From NCBI GenBank assembly GCA_036401375.1, contig DASWVB010000019.1, positions 1-64,000 of the forward strand: a DNA stretch of 64,000 nt, given 5' to 3'. The stretch comes from DASWUZ01 sp036401375 (GTDB lineage: Bacteria; Acidobacteriota; Terriglobia; Terriglobales; Acidobacteriaceae). The first letter of the stretch is position 1; the number at the start of each line of letters is the position of its first letter. This document shows positions 1-9,106 of this stretch, one piece after another. Under the pieces are notes generated by a model. It was not told the DNA's origin, searched no databases, and saw only the letters and a program-made list of their open reading frames with translations. Position numbers and translations under genes: made by a program.

Positions 1-157
1 CTTCCGAAGGCAAGTAGACACCGAGACTCTCGATGACCGTATTATGAGCAGTCGAGAGATCAGACATTGAAACTTGCTGTCCACCCTTCAAAATCTTGGA
101 CGCTATCATACGGGAGAGTCTTAGACAGACACAAGGAGAGACTCCCGCGCGATCAGG

Positions 158-835
158 AATGCATTTATTACAGGATCATCCGCCGGCCTGGGAGCACAGT
201 TCGGGCGACTCTTCGCGAGAGACAAGGTATCTCTCGTACTCGTGGCCTGCAGAAAAGAGCCTCTTAACCGACTCAAAGCGAGCTCGAAACTAGTTTCAAA
301 GTCAAGGTAGACATCATACCGTGGATCTGACCTGGCCTAAGTCGGTGAACCATGTGCTCGACTCATTGAACCGGACGAAATTGAATATAGTACCTGGTGA
401 ACGACGCGGGATTCGGAGTTTGGAAGTTTCCAGCGTCTCTTTAAAGATAAGCCTCGCCCAGATAGACCTGAACGCGCGCTCTTTGACCGAGCTGGAACAT
501 CGGTTGCTTCCCCCGATGATCGAAAATAGAAGCGGAAGAATACTAAATGCTGGGTCGACAGCAGGAGATCAGCCCGGCCCTATTATGGCTGTCTACTTCG
601 CCACCAAGGCGTACGTAAACTCCTTTTCAGAGGCCTTCAGCTACGAACTCAAGGGTACCGGGATCACGGTCACTGAGTTTTCGGCGACCGGCCTTACGCA
701 ATTCCAGTCGTAGCCCAAATCAAGAACAAGGAATTGTTCTAGAGGAACGCGATGCCTGCTGATCTGGTCGCGCGACAAGCTTACAAAGCCATGATGAAGG
801 GGTTTGAAAGGACCACTCATGGAGTGAAAAACTAG
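158..835 (+). pseudogene. Decayed short-chain dehydrogenase/reductase (SDR)
   Basis: Three pieces of one SDR protein can be read in changing frames. From about 161 the frame gives AFITGSSAGLGAQFGRLFA, the Rossmann TGxxxGxG nucleotide-binding motif, followed by a stop at 308-310. From about 321 to 713 another frame carries the NAGSTAG strand and the catalytic YFATK (YxxxK) segment, ending in a stop. The tail (MPADLVARQAYKAMMKG, from 752) is back in the first frame and ends at 835, with an in-frame TAG just before it. The order and spacing match a normal SDR of about 230-260 residues, so this is a relic with at least two frameshifts and nonsense codons. It lies tail-to-tail with the lux-type genes. 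It was probably a classical oxidoreductase of unknown substrate. Confidence 0.8.
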
Positions 836-954
836 ATTGGTTCCCAAATCAACAGACTGGCGCCCTGATCGGCCCCTCTAAAGAGCGTAGCTAAGTTGAA
901 CTTACCGGGATGAGACTTGTCGGTCTAGCTTGCCTACAGCTCTGAACGATGCAC

Positions 955-2667
955 TCAACCGTTCTTCCAGTCGACTAGTTCGCTCAAGACCAGCATTCCG
1001 TCATGCGAACTGCCGGCCACTGCAGCGCCGGCATGACCCAGCGGCACGACGTTACTCACCCCGCGCGCTGCGACCCGATCTCGCAAGGACTGGCGGCGAT
1101 CGTCAGGGAAGATGCCGACGGTGGCGACCCCTGGATGCAGGAAGCGCAAGCACTCGTCGAGATCCGAAACCGGACGCACGACAATGAGCCGGCACATGGG
1201 ATGATCCTTAATCCCAAAGTCGTGGGGAGCGATCACAACGCCTGAGCGGTAGGCACCGGCCACCTGGTGAAAGCGAACAGTGGCATCGAGAAACACTCCA
1301 CGTTCCATGCGTTTGAGCAGAGCGCGATGGCTATTGAGCAGCGGGTGGCTTAGTTGCGCATCCCAGCGGGCGAGAGCTCGCTCAACTGCCTCGGCATAGC
1401 GCTCGGCGTCTTCCACACTGCCCTCAACGTAATGGACGAGTGAAGCGATGCAAGCCTTCTGGTTCTCGATCATGGAATCGCAGACTGCCCGCGCCGCGAC
1501 GTCGTCGAGATCGCCATCCCGCAACGCGTCTCGCCCTATAAAGCTGACGCTGTAGCGCGGATTGAAATAAATGACCTTGGTAAAACCTGCCCGCCGGCGC
1601 ACCGACGCAATGGAGTCCGGCGAGCCCCACACAACAATCCTGTCGAAGGCGCCTGGAGAAAAGAGGGTCCTCTCAGAGTTCTCGTCCCCGCCCTGCCAGT
1701 ACACCATCGAGAGGTGCTGCGTGATGGGATGGAGTGGTGCAGCGGTCGCCGCAATCAACGCTACCAGGCCGCCAGCCAGGATCGCGCCGGACGGCAACTT
1801 GAGGGCACACGGCGATTTCGTCCAGACTGCCCGCAGCAGTGAGAGGACCGGGACCAGCGGCGAATTGCCTGCCGTAATGTGAAGTTGGCGCGTGGGCATC
1901 GCCCTCACAAGAACTTTTTGGGAGGAGAAATCTTTCTTGAACGCGTCCGGCAGCATGTCCGCACTGACGACGTGGACGGGTCCAGGAATGCGAGTGACCG
2001 GCATCTCGACCCATTCATCTAGCAGGCGCCGGCCCGGCACCCCATGCTGCGAAAGCTCGGAGTCAACCGATGCTGTGGCATTCTCCGGAGCGAAAAGGAA
2101 AGCTAAAGCGAGGTAAGCAATGTCGCCGAACGCGTCGGGATGTTCCGAGATTGTTCGATCGATATCACGCACCCGAGAGACTAACTCGGTCTCGCGCTGG
2201 ATTGCTGTCGATACCAGCCTTAGCCACTCAAGCACGCTGTCATAAGGTAGCGAATAGAGTTCGAACGTGAGTCTATCAATGTCTGTCTCGACAAGCTCCT
2301 TTGCCTCGACGCTGGGCATGACGGTGTAGATCCACCGCCCGGTCGCGAGCATGCTCTGCCGGTCGATCTCGCGATGTCGCAAGACTTGCGCGTTGCCTGC
2401 TGCAACGTAGGTCTGATATGCGTCAGCACATCCCCGGCACTGGTCGAGAGCGGCAAACGCCCGGCTGATCGAGTCCCGGTCAACGTCGGGCGGATCGATA
2501 AGGCGTCCTTTCACGAGCAGCGGGCAGCGCACGACGCCCTCATTTGAGAGTATGAACCAGCCTCGTTGATCAAGCAGCTGACTCAGGATTGGCCCGCCCG
2601 CCCTGGTTGTGCTTGCGGACGCCGAGTTTACGTCGCTCGTCGCCTGCTCCCTGCTCACGCTCTTCAT
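955..2667 (-). CDS. LuxC-like acyl-CoA/acyl-protein reductase
   Basis: About 570 residues, matching the LuxC family (PF05893), which reduces an activated fatty acyl group to a fatty aldehyde with NADPH. The conserved LHITAGNSPLVPVLSLLRA segment and a later IENQKACIAS segment with the expected nucleophilic cysteine (about residue 406) are both visible. I chose the ATG at 2667, 11 bases after the stop of the upstream synthetase gene; an open frame extending to 2781 only overlaps that gene in another frame. It is translated right after the LuxE-like gene, so the pair should form a fatty-acid reductase. No luciferase (luxAB) gene is in the window, so the aldehyde probably feeds a non-luminescent pathway such as wax, hydrocarbon or modified-lipid synthesis. 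The product's exact use is not known. Confidence 0.85.
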   Translation of the reverse strand: MKSVSREQATSDVNSASASTTRAGGPILSQLLDQRGWFILSNEGVVRCPLLVKGRLIDPPDVDRDSISRAFAALDQCRGCADAYQTYVAAGNAQVLRHREIDRQSMLATGRWIYTVMPSVEAKELVETDIDRLTFELYSLPYDSVLEWLRLVSTAIQRETELVSRVRDIDRTISEHPDAFGDIAYLALAFLFAPENATASVDSELSQHGVPGRRLLDEWVEMPVTRIPGPVHVVSADMLPDAFKKDFSSQKVLVRAMPTRQLHITAGNSPLVPVLSLLRAVWTKSPCALKLPSGAILAGGLVALIAATAAPLHPITQHLSMVYWQGGDENSERTLFSPGAFDRIVVWGSPDSIASVRRRAGFTKVIYFNPRYSVSFIGRDALRDGDLDDVAARAVCDSMIENQKACIASLVHYVEGSVEDAERYAEAVERALARWDAQLSHPLLNSHRALLKRMERGVFLDATVRFHQVAGAYRSGVVIAPHDFGIKDHPMCRLIVVRPVSDLDECLRFLHPGVATVGIFPDDRRQSLRDRVAARGVSNVVPLGHAGAAVAGSSHDGMLVLSELVDWKNG

Positions 2668-2678
2668 ATAACTCGCTA

Positions 2679-4088
2679 TCACGCGTTTACGGTGGCCATG
2701 ATGCCGCCGCAGCCTTTCACTTCTGCGCCAGAGGCGCGACTCACCGACAACAGCGTCTCCCCACCAAGTCCACACGGGCACGGGTTGCGAGTCCGATGCA
2801 CATTGTCTCCGGTGATGAGGAAGCCGGGGTAGGAGACAGCAAACGGATCCATCAAGCCCAAGGTACCAGTCACATCATCTCCATCCACCAGGTCGAGCGC
2901 GTCGTCGAGGATGATCGTCTCGAGATAAGGCGGCACGTGAAAGCGGCCCTGTTCGCACTTGAGCATGACTGCGCCGATCTCCGTCATCGAATACCCGTCG
3001 ATGACGAATTGCTTCTTTACACCGATGGCGCTCTCTATGAGCTCGAGCAGGGCGGGTTCGCTGAGCGCCTCACCAGCGAAGCTCTTCCAGCCACCGCCGT
3101 AGCCTACAATCGATCCCGGCGGCAGGACAATTCGTTTGCCACCGGCGAGGATCCGGTCGCAGAACTCCTTGACCGAATGCGGCGCGCCAAACACCATGAT
3201 CCGCTGTCCATCGTCGATCGCGGCCACTGTCGCCCGCACCATTCGGCCGTAGTTCTCTACCTTGCGCCGTACCGTGGCGTCCAGGAAGATGTCCGTCCGC
3301 GCTTGTTCGGCTAGACTTGACTGCCCTCGCGTAAGGGCGCGAATGGCACTCGCGGAGATCTCTGCTGGGTAGAGGAAATGCGCCTTGCGCACGCGTCTGG
3401 CGAGCTCTTGACCGACCACCTGGGTGCCTTGCCTGCCGCCGCTGAAGTTGAGGAAGATGCCATCGAAGCCCCGAAAGCCCAGCCGCTTGAATACCTGTCT
3501 GAAGCGCGCAGGAGAGAGCGTACGCCCTGCGAACGCTGCGAGCAATGCCTTCAGCGGTCCCACCGCTCCACGGCGTGCGAGCAGTAAAGGCGCATAGTGC
3601 AGCGGCCCCTCGCGGAACAGCCACCATCCGTACGCGTCGCGCGGCACAAACGAGAGGTTCCCACTCGTACCCGAGCTGTAGACGGCATAGATGCCGCGAC
3701 CTTCTAGGCTAGCAAGCCAATCGTCTACTGTCCCGTGTTCATCTACAGACACCTTTACATCGTCATGAAAGATTTTCCTTAGCCATCGATCCATGCCGCG
3801 AAGGTCCCCCTGGTCAAGCAGCGACTGAGGGTATGACTTGAAGATTGCGTCGGGCAGAAGCATCGAGTTGGCCAAGTGGTCAAACGACGCGTCATCGTTC
3901 ACTCCCGAGCGATCGGCAATCTGCCGATAAAACGGAATGCAGCTGCGGTAGTGACGGTGATTGCGGAGTAAGGCATCCCGCCGCGACCGTTGTGCATGCT
4001 CCGCATTGAAGGGTGCGCCAGCCGCCCACCGCATGGCCTGCTGCAGAAGCTCTTCGTGATGCGGATGCAGGCCGGACCTCGTGGACAT
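2679..4088 (-). CDS. LuxE-like acyl-protein synthetase
   Basis: Resembles LuxE/acyl-protein synthetases (PF04443), which activate a fatty acid as acyl-AMP and transfer it to a cysteine before handing it to LuxC. An AMP-binding Ser/Thr/Gly stretch YSSGTSGN lies near residue 140, the adenylate-forming motif DGYSMTEIG is in the C-terminal half, and the C-terminus has GAEVKGCGG, whose cysteine sits where LuxE carries its acyl group. A CPCG motif lies just before it. The start at 4088 (ATG) is preceded by GAGAAGG about 11 bases upstream; a TTG at 4127 would add 13 residues. It is the first gene of the two-gene lux-type operon and is divergent from the reductase at 4271. Confidence 0.83.
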   Translation of the reverse strand: MSTRSGLHPHHEELLQQAMRWAAGAPFNAEHAQRSRRDALLRNHRHYRSCIPFYRQIADRSGVNDDASFDHLANSMLLPDAIFKSYPQSLLDQGDLRGMDRWLRKIFHDDVKVSVDEHGTVDDWLASLEGRGIYAVYSSGTSGNLSFVPRDAYGWWLFREGPLHYAPLLLARRGAVGPLKALLAAFAGRTLSPARFRQVFKRLGFRGFDGIFLNFSGGRQGTQVVGQELARRVRKAHFLYPAEISASAIRALTRGQSSLAEQARTDIFLDATVRRKVENYGRMVRATVAAIDDGQRIMVFGAPHSVKEFCDRILAGGKRIVLPPGSIVGYGGGWKSFAGEALSEPALLELIESAIGVKKQFVIDGYSMTEIGAVMLKCEQGRFHVPPYLETIILDDALDLVDGDDVTGTLGLMDPFAVSYPGFLITGDNVHRTRNPCPCGLGGETLLSVSRASGAEVKGCGGIMATVNA

Positions 4089-4270
4089 GGGTGCGAATAC
4101 CTTCTCACCAAACTTCTCAAAGGTCAATCAAACACGCTTTAGCCGGCCAGGCGGGCAAGCCGCAGCAGTAGCCGACGCGCACATCAGCTTCCGCGCGGTC
4201 GATAGAAACTATAATGACCCGCACGTGCCGAGGAAGGCATGAGCTCACGTCATTAGAGGTCAGAGCAGCT

Positions 4271-5317
4271 ATGACTCAAGGCGTTCGTGCTGTGGTCACT
4301 GGAGGAGGCGGTTTTCTCGGCTCGAAGATCGCTTCGATGCTGCTGGCCGAGGGCTGCTCCGTTCGTAGCTTTTCGCGAAATGAATATCCGGAACTCAAGG
4401 AGCGGGGCGTCGTGTGTCAAAGAGGCGATCTGGCTGACCACCAGGCAGTCTTTGAAGCAGTTCGTGATACGGATGTGGTCTTTCACGTGGCGGCCAAGGC
4501 GGGAATATGGGGTGACTACTCCGACTACCATGCTGCTAATGTTGTCGGGACCCACAACGTGATCGAGGCATGCTTGCGCAATCGGGTTCCGAAGCTCGTG
4601 TACACGAGCACGCCCAGCGTGGCCTTCGGTCGACACGGCGTCCGCAATGCCACGGAAAAGGAACCCCTCCCAAAGAAGTATCTAGCACACTACCTCACAA
4701 CAAAGGCTGCTGCCGAGCGGCTTGTGATCGAGGCAAACAGCAGCACTCTTGGCACGGTGGCGCTGCGGCCTCATCTGATTTGGGGACCTGGCGACACGCA
4801 GCTTTTCCCTCGTCTCGCGGCCAGGCAGCTTGCTAAACGGCTGGTCCTCGTCGGCTCGGGCGATAATCTTGTTGATTCCACATATATCGATAATGCCGCG
4901 CGCGCCCACCTCGATGCCGCAAAAAGGCTCAAGCCAGGTAACGCCGTGGCTGGACGAGCGTATTTCATCTCTCAGGGAGATCCTCGGCCTGTCCGGAATT
5001 TGCTGAACGCCATCCTCGCGACTGCCGGCCTGCCTCCTGTGACTCGGTCGGTTCCCTTACCCATTGCATACACTGCCGCCTGGCTTTTCGAGGCTAGCTA
5101 CAGACTGCTTCGCCTTGCCAACGAGCCGCCGGTTACACGTCTATCTGTGCTCGAGATGGGCCGCGATCACTACTTCGATATCTCGGCTGCGCGACGAGAC
5201 TTGGGCTACCACCCCGCCATCACCATAGAAGAGGGACTTGAGCGGATGCGATCCAGCTTCGCAAACGATCGCGCAGACAAGGGAGGGTGCTCCTCGGAAG
5301 CTGTCGGTAAGCGATAG
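4271..5317 (+). CDS. NAD-dependent epimerase / 3beta-hydroxysteroid dehydrogenase-like (OleD-like)
   Basis: About 348 residues of the extended SDR family. The N-terminus has the NAD(P)-binding VTGGGGFLGSKIA (TGxxGxxG), followed by DVVFHVAAKAGIWG and YTSTPSVAFG. The catalytic tyrosine-lysine pair lies in AHYLTTKAAAE (YxxxK). RPHLIWGPGD is typical of the 3beta-HSD/OleD subgroup, in which OleD reduces a long-chain 2-alkyl-3-ketoacid in hydrocarbon synthesis. The start at 4271 has GAGG upstream; an earlier ATG at 4214 would add a basic stretch with no family counterpart. It is divergent from the LuxE/LuxC pair, which suggests a common long-chain lipid pathway. No OleA, OleB or OleC is in the window, so the substrate is unproven. 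Confidence 0.8.
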   Translation: MTQGVRAVVTGGGGFLGSKIASMLLAEGCSVRSFSRNEYPELKERGVVCQRGDLADHQAVFEAVRDTDVVFHVAAKAGIWGDYSDYHAANVVGTHNVIEACLRNRVPKLVYTSTPSVAFGRHGVRNATEKEPLPKKYLAHYLTTKAAAERLVIEANSSTLGTVALRPHLIWGPGDTQLFPRLAARQLAKRLVLVGSGDNLVDSTYIDNAARAHLDAAKRLKPGNAVAGRAYFISQGDPRPVRNLLNAILATAGLPPVTRSVPLPIAYTAAWLFEASYRLLRLANEPPVTRLSVLEMGRDHYFDISAARRDLGYHPAITIEEGLERMRSSFANDRADKGGCSSEAVGKR

Positions 5318-5433
5318 CCCGAAAGCGCCGAGCAGGCTCAGATCCGCGGAAGTGCACCGTTTCGTTAGAAAACGTGAGGCGTAAGCGGCAGGTGAAGGGT
5401 GCTCGCAATCGCAAGATTTGGAAATGTGGTGGC

Positions 5434-5507
5434 TGGTTGCCCCCCAGGGATTCGAACCCCGATACTCTGCTCCAGAGGCAGATGTCCTACCATTGAACGA
5501 GGGGGCA
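5434..5507 (-). tRNA. tRNA-Gln (anticodon CTG)
   Basis: Read on the minus strand, the molecule starts TGCCCCC and ends GGGGGCA plus ACCA, so the 7-bp acceptor stem is complete and the 3' CCA is encoded. The T-arm GGTTCGAATCC is intact. The anticodon arm is TCTGC-CTCTGGA-GCAGA, giving anticodon CTG, which reads the glutamine codon CAG. It stands alone between the OleD-like gene and the ABC transporter. Confidence 0.95.
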
Positions 5508-5592
5508 AAATGAGAACGGGCGCGGCGCGAGCAGGTGCGGTCTGCGTCCATCTTTCATACTAAGTGCTGCCAGAATATCGGTCAATCTTCCC

Positions 5593-5653
5593 AATCCGTC
5601 GGTAGTGGCTCAGTTTGAAATTAGATTTCAAACTGAGCCACTACCAATCCGTC
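5593..5653. repeat. 45-bp perfect palindrome flanked by 8-bp direct repeats (possible tiny insertion)
   Basis: Positions 5601-5621 (starting GGTAGTGGCTCAG) and 5625-5645 are perfect inverted copies of 21 bp around a 3-base TAG centre. AATCCGTC is present directly on both sides (5593-5600 and 5646-5653). A perfect palindrome inserted between two copies of the same 8 bases is what a transposition with target duplication leaves. The direct repeats would not be needed for a terminator. It lies 24 bases past the stop codon of the permease gene, so it may now also act as a transcription terminator. Confidence 0.8.
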
Positions 5654-5669
5654 CTGCTGGAGCGTCGCC

Positions 5670-8315
5670 TTACTGCTCGCGCAGAATCTCCAGGGGCTTC
5701 TGACCGAGGATGCGAAAGCTTGCTATCCAGCCGGTAATTACTGCGAGAGCCGCTGTGCCAACTACGGCGAGGAAAGTCGCTGGCCACTCGACATAATACG
5801 TCACATTTAGCTGATGCATAAGCACACGAGCGAGCAGGTTGGCGAAGATAGCTCCCACCAGCCCGGCCAGCAGGCCCAGCACTACAAACTCCACGCTGAA
5901 AACTCTGGCCACATACCCGCGGGTAGCGCCAAGGGTCTTGAGCACCACCACCTCGCGTATCCGCCGAAAGCGGGTACTCGCCACGCTCGACGCGAGAATG
6001 ACCGCGCCCGACAGCATGGAAAACCCAGCCAAAAACCGCACTACAATTGTGATCTGGCCGACGAAGCCCTCCAGTGTCTCCAGAATGTCAGCGATATTGA
6101 TCACCGTAACTGTAGGGTATGCAGCAAAAACGGCGCGCTGCATCGTCGCAACCTTCGCCGTATCGATGTGAACTGCGCCGTACCAGACTACCGGCAGTCC
6201 CTGGAGCGGACCGGGGGGCAGGATGAATTCGCTTCGGCCGTAGATATGCTGCCCGTCATTCTTGTAGGTCGCTACCACGGTGACAGGGATAGTTCGATCG
6301 CCCGCATCGAAGACCACCTTTGAACCCACGTGCAGCTGCAGGCGCTGGGCCGCATGTTCTGCGACCGCAAGCGACGAGGCGTCAGTCGACTTCCACCATT
6401 GACCCGTTACCAGCTTCGATCCCGCCGGCAGTTCGTCCGACCAGGTTAGAGTCACGGACTGCAGCAGCCGGCGAGGAAAGTTCCTTACCTTCAAGTGATC
6501 GGCCGCTACTCCATCGACCGAGGCGATCCTGCTGGAGATGATCGGCAGGGTGTCAAGCTTGCCCCGAATCCCCTGCTGGCGAGCAAGCAGCGTCTGCAGA
6601 CCAGCGATCTCCTGTGTACTTATGTCGATGAGGAAGACGTTTGGAGTCGAGGGATCAGCGTCGGTCTTCATCTCGCGAACCACCCCGCGCTGCAGCAGAA
6701 ACACCGCGAGTATGAGCATTACGCCGAGTCCCAGCGCCGCAAGCACGGCGGAGGACTGATTGCCGGGACGGTATAAGTTCGCCAGCGCATGACGTGTCGC
6801 AGACGGCAGACGAAGACGAGTGCGGGCCAGGAACATCCTGAGGACTTGAAGCAACAGCGCCGACAGCCCCAGCGTCACCAGTAGAGCGGAGCATAGCCCT
6901 GCCGCAAACCATCTGCCTACCGCCCCTGAGTCCGAGAGACCGGTCGCAATGCCTCCCAACGCGGCAACGATGACAAGCATCGAGAGCCACTGGAGTTTGC
7001 TCTCCCGCACCTTTTCTCTGATGCGTTCAAGCCAGGCTCCCCTCGCACCGGCTGCTTCCTCGACCTCGCGACGAAGCACCAGGCTTGGGCGCACCTTGCG
7101 AATCTCGAGTAGCGGCGGCAGGCAAAAGAGCAGTGTCGTGAGAACTCCCGTTCCCAGACCTCCGACTGCTGAACGAAGCGGCAGATGCAGCGGGGGACGC
7201 ATTGGCAGCAGCTTGCCCAGTACCAGCGGAAACACCCACTCCACACCCAGCCCGAGCACCACTCCAAGCAGGCCGCCAATTAGTCCAAGCAGCAGCGTCT
7301 GAAACAAGTAGATGCGCAGAATGTCAGACGAGCGCGCGCCGATCGATTTCATGATCGCGAGTATCTCGATGCGTTGCTGCAGATGCGCGCGCATCGCCAT
7401 CGCGACACCGATCGCTCCGAGCACCATTGCGACCAGGCAGATCAGGCTTAGCAGCCCGGTCGAACGGTTCAGCCCCTCAGTCAAAGCAGGGCTAGTCTCC
7501 CGAAAGTCGGTCACTTGGGCATCCGGCAGTATCTTCTCTAGGCGCGCGCGTGCAGTTGCTATGTCATCGCGCTGGGAGTTCAACTTGAAGAGCATCCGCT
7601 CGCCCGACCGGCTGCCCCTCTGCAGCAGCCCCGAGCGCTCAAGGCCCTGCCGGGAGATGAGCACCCGAGGTCCGAGGCCCATCTGTGAACTCATCCGGTC
7701 CGGCTCGCGCAGCACTGTCGCCGCAATGCGATACGTCTGGTTGCCCACCTTCAGCATATCCCCAACATGCAGATGAAGTCGGATCAATAGGTCCTCCCCC
7801 ACGACTACGGTCGAGTCGGTTAGGACGCGTTTAAGGTCAGTGGTCTGCGTGTTCTCCGCGGTGCTTAGTTCTACCGCACCATAGAGCGGATAAACTGCCG
7901 GATCGATCGCCTTGAGCGAGACCAGCAGCGGTACAGGATCGTTCGTCGCCGAGGCCATCGAGACCATCTCGGTTACTACCGTGCGCTGCGTACCGGTCGC
8001 GGTGAGCGCCCGCAGCTGCCGCTCCTCTTCATCGGTCGGCTGACGAAACATGCGGGCCGACAGGTCAGCCGACATGATCGTTCGAGCCTCTGCAAGCAGC
8101 GTCTTCTGAAAAGACTCGCTGAAGCCCCGCACGCCAATCAACGCTGCCACTCCGATGGCGACCGACAAGATTACGAAGGCAAACTTCGCGCGCGAATTGC
8201 GCAGCTCTCGCACCGCGATCTTTGCCGCAGACGACCAGGATAGCGAACCCCTTTTCACCTCGACCGGCAGTGGCGGCGCCGAGGGTGGCGGCGAAACTAC
8301 AACGCCGGTCGCCAT
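5670..8315 (-). CDS. FtsX-like ABC transporter permease (YbbP-type, double)
   Basis: 881 residues. An N-terminal transmembrane segment (about residues 45-65, FAFVILSVAIGVAALIGVRG) is followed by a large extracytoplasmic domain, then a cluster of membrane helices (LLSLICLVAMVLGAIGVAMA and later). A second extracytoplasmic domain and final FtsX helices (FLAGFSMLSGAVILASSVAS) follow, the duplicated layout of YbbP-type permeases, which extract lipophilic substrates or lipoproteins from the inner membrane. It begins directly after the stop of the ATPase gene (no spacer), so the two are one translation-coupled unit. The substrate cannot be read from sequence. YbbP is often found beside a TesA/GDSL esterase, and one lies at 9107 in the divergent position. 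Confidence 0.88.
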   Translation of the reverse strand: MATGVVVSPPPSAPPLPVEVKRGSLSWSSAAKIAVRELRNSRAKFAFVILSVAIGVAALIGVRGFSESFQKTLLAEARTIMSADLSARMFRQPTDEEERQLRALTATGTQRTVVTEMVSMASATNDPVPLLVSLKAIDPAVYPLYGAVELSTAENTQTTDLKRVLTDSTVVVGEDLLIRLHLHVGDMLKVGNQTYRIAATVLREPDRMSSQMGLGPRVLISRQGLERSGLLQRGSRSGERMLFKLNSQRDDIATARARLEKILPDAQVTDFRETSPALTEGLNRSTGLLSLICLVAMVLGAIGVAMAMRAHLQQRIEILAIMKSIGARSSDILRIYLFQTLLLGLIGGLLGVVLGLGVEWVFPLVLGKLLPMRPPLHLPLRSAVGGLGTGVLTTLLFCLPPLLEIRKVRPSLVLRREVEEAAGARGAWLERIREKVRESKLQWLSMLVIVAALGGIATGLSDSGAVGRWFAAGLCSALLVTLGLSALLLQVLRMFLARTRLRLPSATRHALANLYRPGNQSSAVLAALGLGVMLILAVFLLQRGVVREMKTDADPSTPNVFLIDISTQEIAGLQTLLARQQGIRGKLDTLPIISSRIASVDGVAADHLKVRNFPRRLLQSVTLTWSDELPAGSKLVTGQWWKSTDASSLAVAEHAAQRLQLHVGSKVVFDAGDRTIPVTVVATYKNDGQHIYGRSEFILPPGPLQGLPVVWYGAVHIDTAKVATMQRAVFAAYPTVTVINIADILETLEGFVGQITIVVRFLAGFSMLSGAVILASSVASTRFRRIREVVVLKTLGATRGYVARVFSVEFVVLGLLAGLVGAIFANLLARVLMHQLNVTYYVEWPATFLAVVGTAALAVITGWIASFRILGQKPLEILREQ

Positions 8316-8996
8316 TTAAACCTGCGCCTTGATCGAATCAGAGACCACCAGTCCGTCGCGCAGCAGAATAGTGCGATCGGCGCGATCAGCAATCTGCTGG
8401 TCATGCGTAACCAGCACCAGCGTGTTCTTCACTCCGCGGTTTCTGTCAACCAATAAGTCGAGCACGTGCTGCCCGTTAACGGAATCTAGATTTCCTGTAG
8501 GCTCATCCGCCAGCACAATTGGCGGCTCGACTACGAACGCTCTCGCCAGCGCTACCCTCTGCTGTTCGCCGCCCGACAGCTGCACGGGATAGTGGTGCAT
8601 GCGATCGCCCAGCCCAACACTCTCAAGCAGCATCCGGGCCCGTGCCTTACCATCTCCTCTGCTGTTCAACTCGTGCGGCAAGAGCACATTCTCAAATGCG
8701 GTCAGCGTGGGAATCAACTGGTAAGACTGGAAGACGAAGCCGATCTTACGGCCACGCACCTGCGCCAGTGCGTCCTCGGGCATTCCCCCGATCGACGTGC
8801 CATCGATGAAGACCTCTCCCTCTGTGGGAGCATCAAGTCCCGCGAGCAACCCGAGCAGGGTACTCTTCCCGCTGCCCGACGCGCCCATGATGGCCACGAA
8901 CTGGCCCGCAGGCACGTGCAGATCGATGCCCTTCAAGATATCTACAGTCCGCGCTCCGTTGCGGATCGATTTTTTCAGCCGCCGAACTTCAATCAT
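8316..8996 (-). CDS. ABC transporter ATPase (LolD/YbbA family)
   Basis: 226 residues with all ABC motifs: Walker A GASGSGKSTLL (about residue 36), the Q-loop region FVFQSYQLIP, the LSGGEQQRVALARA signature and Walker B VLADEPTGNLD followed by VTHDQQIADRAD. The MIEVRRLKKSIRNGA start is preceded by an intergenic region shared with the divergent esterase gene. This is the energy-coupling partner of the FtsX-like permease that follows with no gap. The LolD/YbbA group is known for exporting or extracting lipid-linked cargo; here the cargo is unknown. Confidence 0.93.
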   Translation of the reverse strand: MIEVRRLKKSIRNGARTVDILKGIDLHVPAGQFVAIMGASGSGKSTLLGLLAGLDAPTEGEVFIDGTSIGGMPEDALAQVRGRKIGFVFQSYQLIPTLTAFENVLLPHELNSRGDGKARARMLLESVGLGDRMHHYPVQLSGGEQQRVALARAFVVEPPIVLADEPTGNLDSVNGQHVLDLLVDRNRGVKNTLVLVTHDQQIADRADRTILLRDGLVVSDSIKAQV

Positions 8997-9106
8997 GTTC
9001 CCTCATCGTCACCGGCTGCACGACATTGCTTCCTGACGAGCCGAATCAACTCGCGCAGAGGAGAGGTAAGACCAAGCGCCATCCGCGCTTTGCTAAAGTT
9101 AAAGTT

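Noticed and set aside
67..293. Small open frames at the left edge
   Set aside because: They overlap the relic SDR, whose real reading frame gives TGxxxGxG; the other frames show no family.
955..2781. LuxC-like gene starting at 2781
   Set aside because: The extra 38 residues overlap the LuxE-like gene in another frame and look unlike the family; the ATG at 2667 follows that gene's stop by 11 bases.
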